A DNA stretch of 5,433 nucleotides from Rhodoferax sp. UBA5149 (GTDB taxonomy: Bacteria; Pseudomonadota; Gammaproteobacteria; Burkholderiales; Burkholderiaceae_C). The stretch is from assembly GCF_002413825.1 (NCBI RefSeq), contig NZ_DHXT01000198.1, forward strand, positions 19,746 to 25,178, given 5' to 3'. The translations under genes and the position numbers were made by a program. This document shows positions 4,400 through 5,433 of the stretch, in pieces (position 1 is the stretch's first letter; each line of letters starts with the position of its first letter). The notes under the pieces are model-generated. The model worked only from the letters and a program-made list of their open reading frames with translations. It made no database searches and had not been told where the DNA came from.

Positions 4400-5433
4400 A
4401 TGGCTTACCGTGACCTGAGGGACTTCATCGCCCAGTTGGAGCGCTTGGGTGAACTCAAGCGCGTCAGACAAGAAGTCTCGCCCTATCTGGAGATGACCGC
4501 CCTGTGCGATCGCACGCTGCGCGCCGGTGGCCCCGCCTTGTTGTTCGAAAACCCGCGTGGGTACAGCATGCCGGTGTTGGGCAATCTGTTCGGCAGCACG
4601 CGCCGGGTTGCCCTCGGCATGGGCGTGGCCGATGTCAGCGAGTTGCGCCAATTTGGTCATGTGCTGGCCATGCTCAAGGAGCCCGAGGCGCCCAAGGGTT
4701 TCAAGGACCTGATGGGTTTGGGCGCGATGGTGAAAACACTGTGGCACATGGCGCCCAAGGAGCTGCGCAGTGCCGCCTGCCAGGAGGTGGTGTGGGAAGG
4801 CCAGGAGGTTGACCTGGCCCGCCTGCCGATTCAGCATTGCTGGCCCGGCGATGTGGCGCCGCTGATTACCTGGGGCCTGGTGATTACCAAAGGTCCGCAC
4901 AAAGAGCGGCAGAACCTGGGCATTTACCGCCAGCAGGTCTTGGCGCGCAACAAGGTCATCATGCGCTGGTTGCCGCAGCGCGGTGGCGCACTCGATTTTC
5001 GGGAGCACGGTGCTTTGAACCCTGGCCAGCCCTACCCGGTTTGCGTGGCCTTGGGCGCCGACCCGGCCACCATTCTGGGGGCGGTCACGCCCGTGCCCGA
5101 CAGCCTGTCGGAATACCAGTTTGCCGGGCTGCTGCGCGGCAGCCGCACCGAAGTCGTCCGGGCCCTGGGCAGCGAGCTGCGGGTGCCGGCGTCAGCGGAG
5201 ATCGTGCTGGAAGGACACATCTATCCCGATGCCGCGCACGCCAGTGGTTTCGAGCACGCGCTCGAAGGCCCGTACGGTGACCACACCGGCTATTACAACG
5301 AAACTGCCGAGTTCCCGGTGTTCACCATCGATCGCATCACATCGAAGCGCGAGCCGATCTACCACTCCACCTACACCGGCAAACCGCCCGACGAACCGGC
5401 GATGCTGGGGCTGGCCTTGAACGAGTTGTTTGT
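4400..5433 (+). CDS. ubiD: UbiD, 4-hydroxy-3-polyprenylbenzoate decarboxylase (partial)
   Basis: UbiD removes the carboxyl group from 3-polyprenyl-4-hydroxybenzoate using prenylated FMN and a divalent metal. The window holds 344 codons plus two bases of a family usually near 490-500 residues, so the C-terminal third is missing. The N-terminal domain shows the UbiD opening RDLRDFIAQLERLGELKR (4-21) and RAGGPALLFENPRGY (41-55). The cofactor/metal region is intact, with ITWGLVITKGPHKERQNLGIYRQQ (156-179, written here only as a range marker) containing Asn172 and Arg177. PASAEIVLEG (263-272) and EGPYGDHTGYYNE (289-301) supply acidic residues of the active site. A loop of about 14 residues (275-288) before EGPYGDH is roughly 7 residues longer than in E. 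coli. The start is ATG at 4400, with GGGGA (4391-4395) only 4 bases upstream, and 10 bases after the ubiX stop. Similarity to E. coli UbiD runs through the whole visible length, which favours UbiD over other aromatic-acid decarboxylases of the family. Confidence 0.95.
   Translation, partial: MAYRDLRDFIAQLERLGELKRVRQEVSPYLEMTALCDRTLRAGGPALLFENPRGYSMPVLGNLFGSTRRVALGMGVADVSELRQFGHVLAMLKEPEAPKGFKDLMGLGAMVKTLWHMAPKELRSAACQEVVWEGQEVDLARLPIQHCWPGDVAPLITWGLVITKGPHKERQNLGIYRQQVLARNKVIMRWLPQRGGALDFREHGALNPGQPYPVCVALGADPATILGAVTPVPDSLSEYQFAGLLRGSRTEVVRALGSELRVPASAEIVLEGHIYPDAAHASGFEHALEGPYGDHTGYYNETAEFPVFTIDRITSKREPIYHSTYTGKPPDEPAMLGLALNELF

Noticed and set aside
4226..5008. Minus-strand open frame spanning the ubiX-ubiD junction
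   Set aside because: It overlaps two well-supported genes in antisense and has a composition typical of shadow frames.

Overview
The window looks like chromosomal DNA from a betaproteobacterium of the order Burkholderiales, most likely a Comamonadaceae-type organism (Rhodoferax/Polaromonas/Acidovorax-like). This rests on the GC-rich, strongly third-position-biased coding and on the character of the encoded proteins; it is a judgement from reading, not a database match. Gene density is high, and no rRNA, tRNA, CRISPR array or insertion sequence is visible.

Layout. Bases 1-614 (minus strand) hold the N-terminal half of a major facilitator superfamily transporter that runs off the left edge. 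A 182-base divergent spacer (615-796) follows, with several short inverted repeats. Bases 797-1090 (plus) encode a small DUF2249-family protein with a cysteine-rich tail. A 165-base spacer (1091-1255) carries an FNR/Dnr-like box (1142-1155) and a good -10 hexamer (1176-1181). From 1256 to the right edge five plus-strand genes sit 10 to 31 bases apart, in the order ubiU, ubiV, ubiT, ubiX, ubiD. The last is cut by the window end.

How the genes work together. The five-gene run reads as an operon for oxygen-independent ubiquinone biosynthesis. UbiU and UbiV are the paired U32-family [4Fe-4S] proteins that hydroxylate the ring without O2; all eight cluster cysteines are present with the spacing of the E. 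coli proteins. UbiT is the SCP2-domain lipid-binding partner. UbiX makes prenylated FMN, and UbiD uses it to decarboxylate the polyprenyl-hydroxybenzoate intermediate. An FNR-type site placed roughly as at a class II activated promoter suggests that the run is switched on under low oxygen or denitrifying conditions. The DUF2249 gene just upstream belongs to a family often found near anaerobic respiration and nitric-oxide genes, which fits that picture without proving a link.

No wholly new system is apparent. The points most worth following are the joining of the anaerobic hydroxylation module to the UbiX-UbiD decarboxylation pair in one transcription unit, its candidate FNR/Dnr promoter, and the uncharacterised cysteine-tailed DUF2249 protein beside it.
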